Shown here in pieces: positions 62,301-64,000 of a stretch of DNA of 64,000 nt. Positions within the stretch are counted from its first letter, which is position 1. Each line of letters starts with the position of its first letter. The position numbers were made by a program, and so were the translations under genes. The notes below the pieces were generated by a model. It did no database searches and was not told the DNA's origin. It saw nothing but the letters and a program-made list of their open reading frames with translations. The DNA is from Zoroaster sp. YZ-2022. Its lineage: Eukaryota > Echinodermata > Asteroidea > Forcipulatida > Zoroasteridae. The stretch is taken from positions 1,327,071-1,391,070 of the forward strand of contig JAQQFT010000023.1 of the NCBI GenBank assembly GCA_029582265.1, written 5' to 3'.

Positions 62301-64000
62301 CCCTTGAAAACTTTAAAAGTTATTCCCAACCATAGAAATCTTTTTTTGTGTAACACTCTATAGTGCTGTAATGTTTGCGGTGAAACCGCATGGAAGTTGA
62401 CGGTATTTTACAGAGGGCTAAGTGTCCATGGAGGCCGTTTAAGGTACGAAACAAAATTCCAAATTCAAAAGTATAATTGTTTTTCTGAAAGGGGAGAACC
62501 TAAGCTTTAATTTAGATATAAAATGATCGGCTCCCTTGAAAACTTTAAAAGTTATTCCCAACCCTAGAAATGTTTTTTTTTTTTTAACACTGTATAGTGT
62601 TGTATTGTTTGCGGTGAAACCGCATGGAATTTGACGGTATTTACAGAGGGCTAAGTGTCGATGGAGGCCGTTTAAGGTACGAAAATTATCCAAATTCAAA
62701 AGTATGGTGTTTTTCTCAGGGGAGAACCAAGCTTTAATTTAGATATAAAATTATCGGCCTCCTTGAAAACTTTAAAGTTATTACCAACCATAGAAATGTA
62801 TTTTTGTTAAACTGTATAGTTTGTATTGTTTTATGGTGAAACCGCATGCAAGTTGACGGTATTTTAAAGAGGGCTAAGTGTCCATGGAGGCCGTTTAAGG
62901 TACGAAATAATTATCCAAATTCAAATGTATGGTGTTTTTCTGAAAGGGGAGAACCTAAGCTTTAATTTAGATATAAAATTATCGGCCTCCCTTGAAAACT
63001 TTAAAAGTTATTCCCAACCATAGAATTTTTTTTTTGTAACACTGTATAGTGCTGTAATGTTTGCGGTGAAACCGCATGGAAGTTGACGGTATTTTACAGA
63101 GGGCTAAGTGTCCATGGAGGCCGTTTAAGGTACGAAAAAAAATTCCAAATTCAAAAGTATGGTGTTTTTCTGAAAGGGGAGAACGTAAGCTTTAATTTAG
63201 ATATAAAATGATCGGCCTCCCTTGAAAACTTTAAAAGTTATTCCCAACCCTAGAAATGTTTTTTTTGTAACACTGTATAGTGCTGTATTGTTTGCGGTGA
63301 AACCGCATGGAAGTTGACGGTATTTTACAGAGGGCTAAGTGTCGATGGAGGCCGTTTAAGGTACGAAAAAATTATCCAAATTCAAAAGTATGGTGTTTTT
63401 CTGAAAGGGGAGAACCTAAGCTTTAATTTAGATATAAAATTATCGGCCTCCCTTGAAAACTTTAAAAGTTATTCCCAACCATAGAAATGTATAGTGTCTT
63501 ATAACTGTATAGTTTTGTATTGTTTGCGGTGAAACCGCATGCAAGTTGACGGTATTTTAAAGAGGGCTTAGTGTCCATGGAGGCCGTTTACAAATGAAAT
63601 AATTATCCAAATTCAAAAGTATGGTGTTTTTCTGAAAGGGGAGAACCTAAGCTTTAATTTAGATATAAAATTATCGGCCTTCCTTGAAAACTTTAAAAGT
63701 TATTCCCAACCATAGAAATGTTTGTTTTGTAACACTGTATAGTGCTGTATTGTTTGCGGTGAAACCGCATGCAAGTTGACGGTATTTTACAGAGGGCTAA
63801 GTGTCCATGGAGGCCGTTTAAGGTACGAAATAATTATCCAAAATCAAATGTATGGTGTTTTTCTGAAAGTGGAGAACCTAAGCTTTAATTTAGATATAAA
63901 ATTATCGGCCTCCCTTGAAAACTTTAAAAGTTATTCCCAACCATAGAAATCTTTTTTTTGTAACACTGTATAGTGCTGTAATGTTTGCGGTGAAACCGCA
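59353..64000 (+). repeat. Satellite array block D, forward monomers
   Basis: About 20 forward copies continuing block C after the PLE, with the same variant set plus a frequent CATGGAAG in place of CATGCAAG. The TCAAATGTATGG variant recurs near 59699, 60390, 62236, 62926 and 63846, with gaps of about 3, 8, 3 and 4 monomers, which is near but not exactly the ten-monomer rhythm. Small oddities: an insertion in the HindIII region near 60195 and a copy near 63480-63515 with an altered T-tract. The array runs off the window end. Confidence 0.97.

Noticed and set aside
1..64000. CRISPR array
   Set aside because: The repeat is continuous tandem DNA of about 231 bp with no unique spacers, and the PLE indicates a eukaryotic genome.

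Overview
This window is almost entirely one tandem satellite DNA array from a eukaryotic genome, interrupted once by a broken Penelope-like retroelement (PLE). The repeat unit is about 231 bp. Dividing array length by unit length gives roughly 260-270 copies. I see no host gene, tRNA, rRNA, CRISPR array or bacterial operon. The PLE type (reverse transcriptase followed by a GIY-YIG endonuclease) is typical of animals, so an animal (perhaps an invertebrate) is my best guess. Nothing in the window names the species.

Layout. Block A (1-11512): head-to-tail monomers in forward orientation, well conserved. A 500-base run of N (11513-12012). Block B (12013-42485): the same satellite in the opposite orientation. 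Much of it (about 12.0-33.4 kb and 41.3-42.5 kb) is full of small insertions, deletions and homopolymer errors, and only about 33.5-41.3 kb is fairly clean. A second 500-base N run (42486-42985). Block C (42986-57599): forward monomers, with a higher-order pattern of ten monomers (about 2314 bp) clearly visible from about 51.2 kb on. PLE insertion (about 57600-59352), read on the minus strand. Block D (59353-64000): forward monomers continue.

The PLE is 5'-truncated inside its reverse transcriptase and carries several frameshifts and one in-frame stop. It sits inside a single satellite monomer and is flanked by a 10-bp direct repeat, consistent with a target-site duplication. Its 3' region has a hairpin resembling the hammerhead ribozyme core known from PLEs, and an 18-bp minisatellite.

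The apparent inversion of block B is bounded on both sides by equal-length N gaps and coincides with poor sequence quality, so it is more likely a scaffolding choice than biology. The most interesting real signals are the satellite family itself, the ten-monomer higher-order repeat, the PLE junctions, and a resemblance between the PLE 3' end and the satellite.
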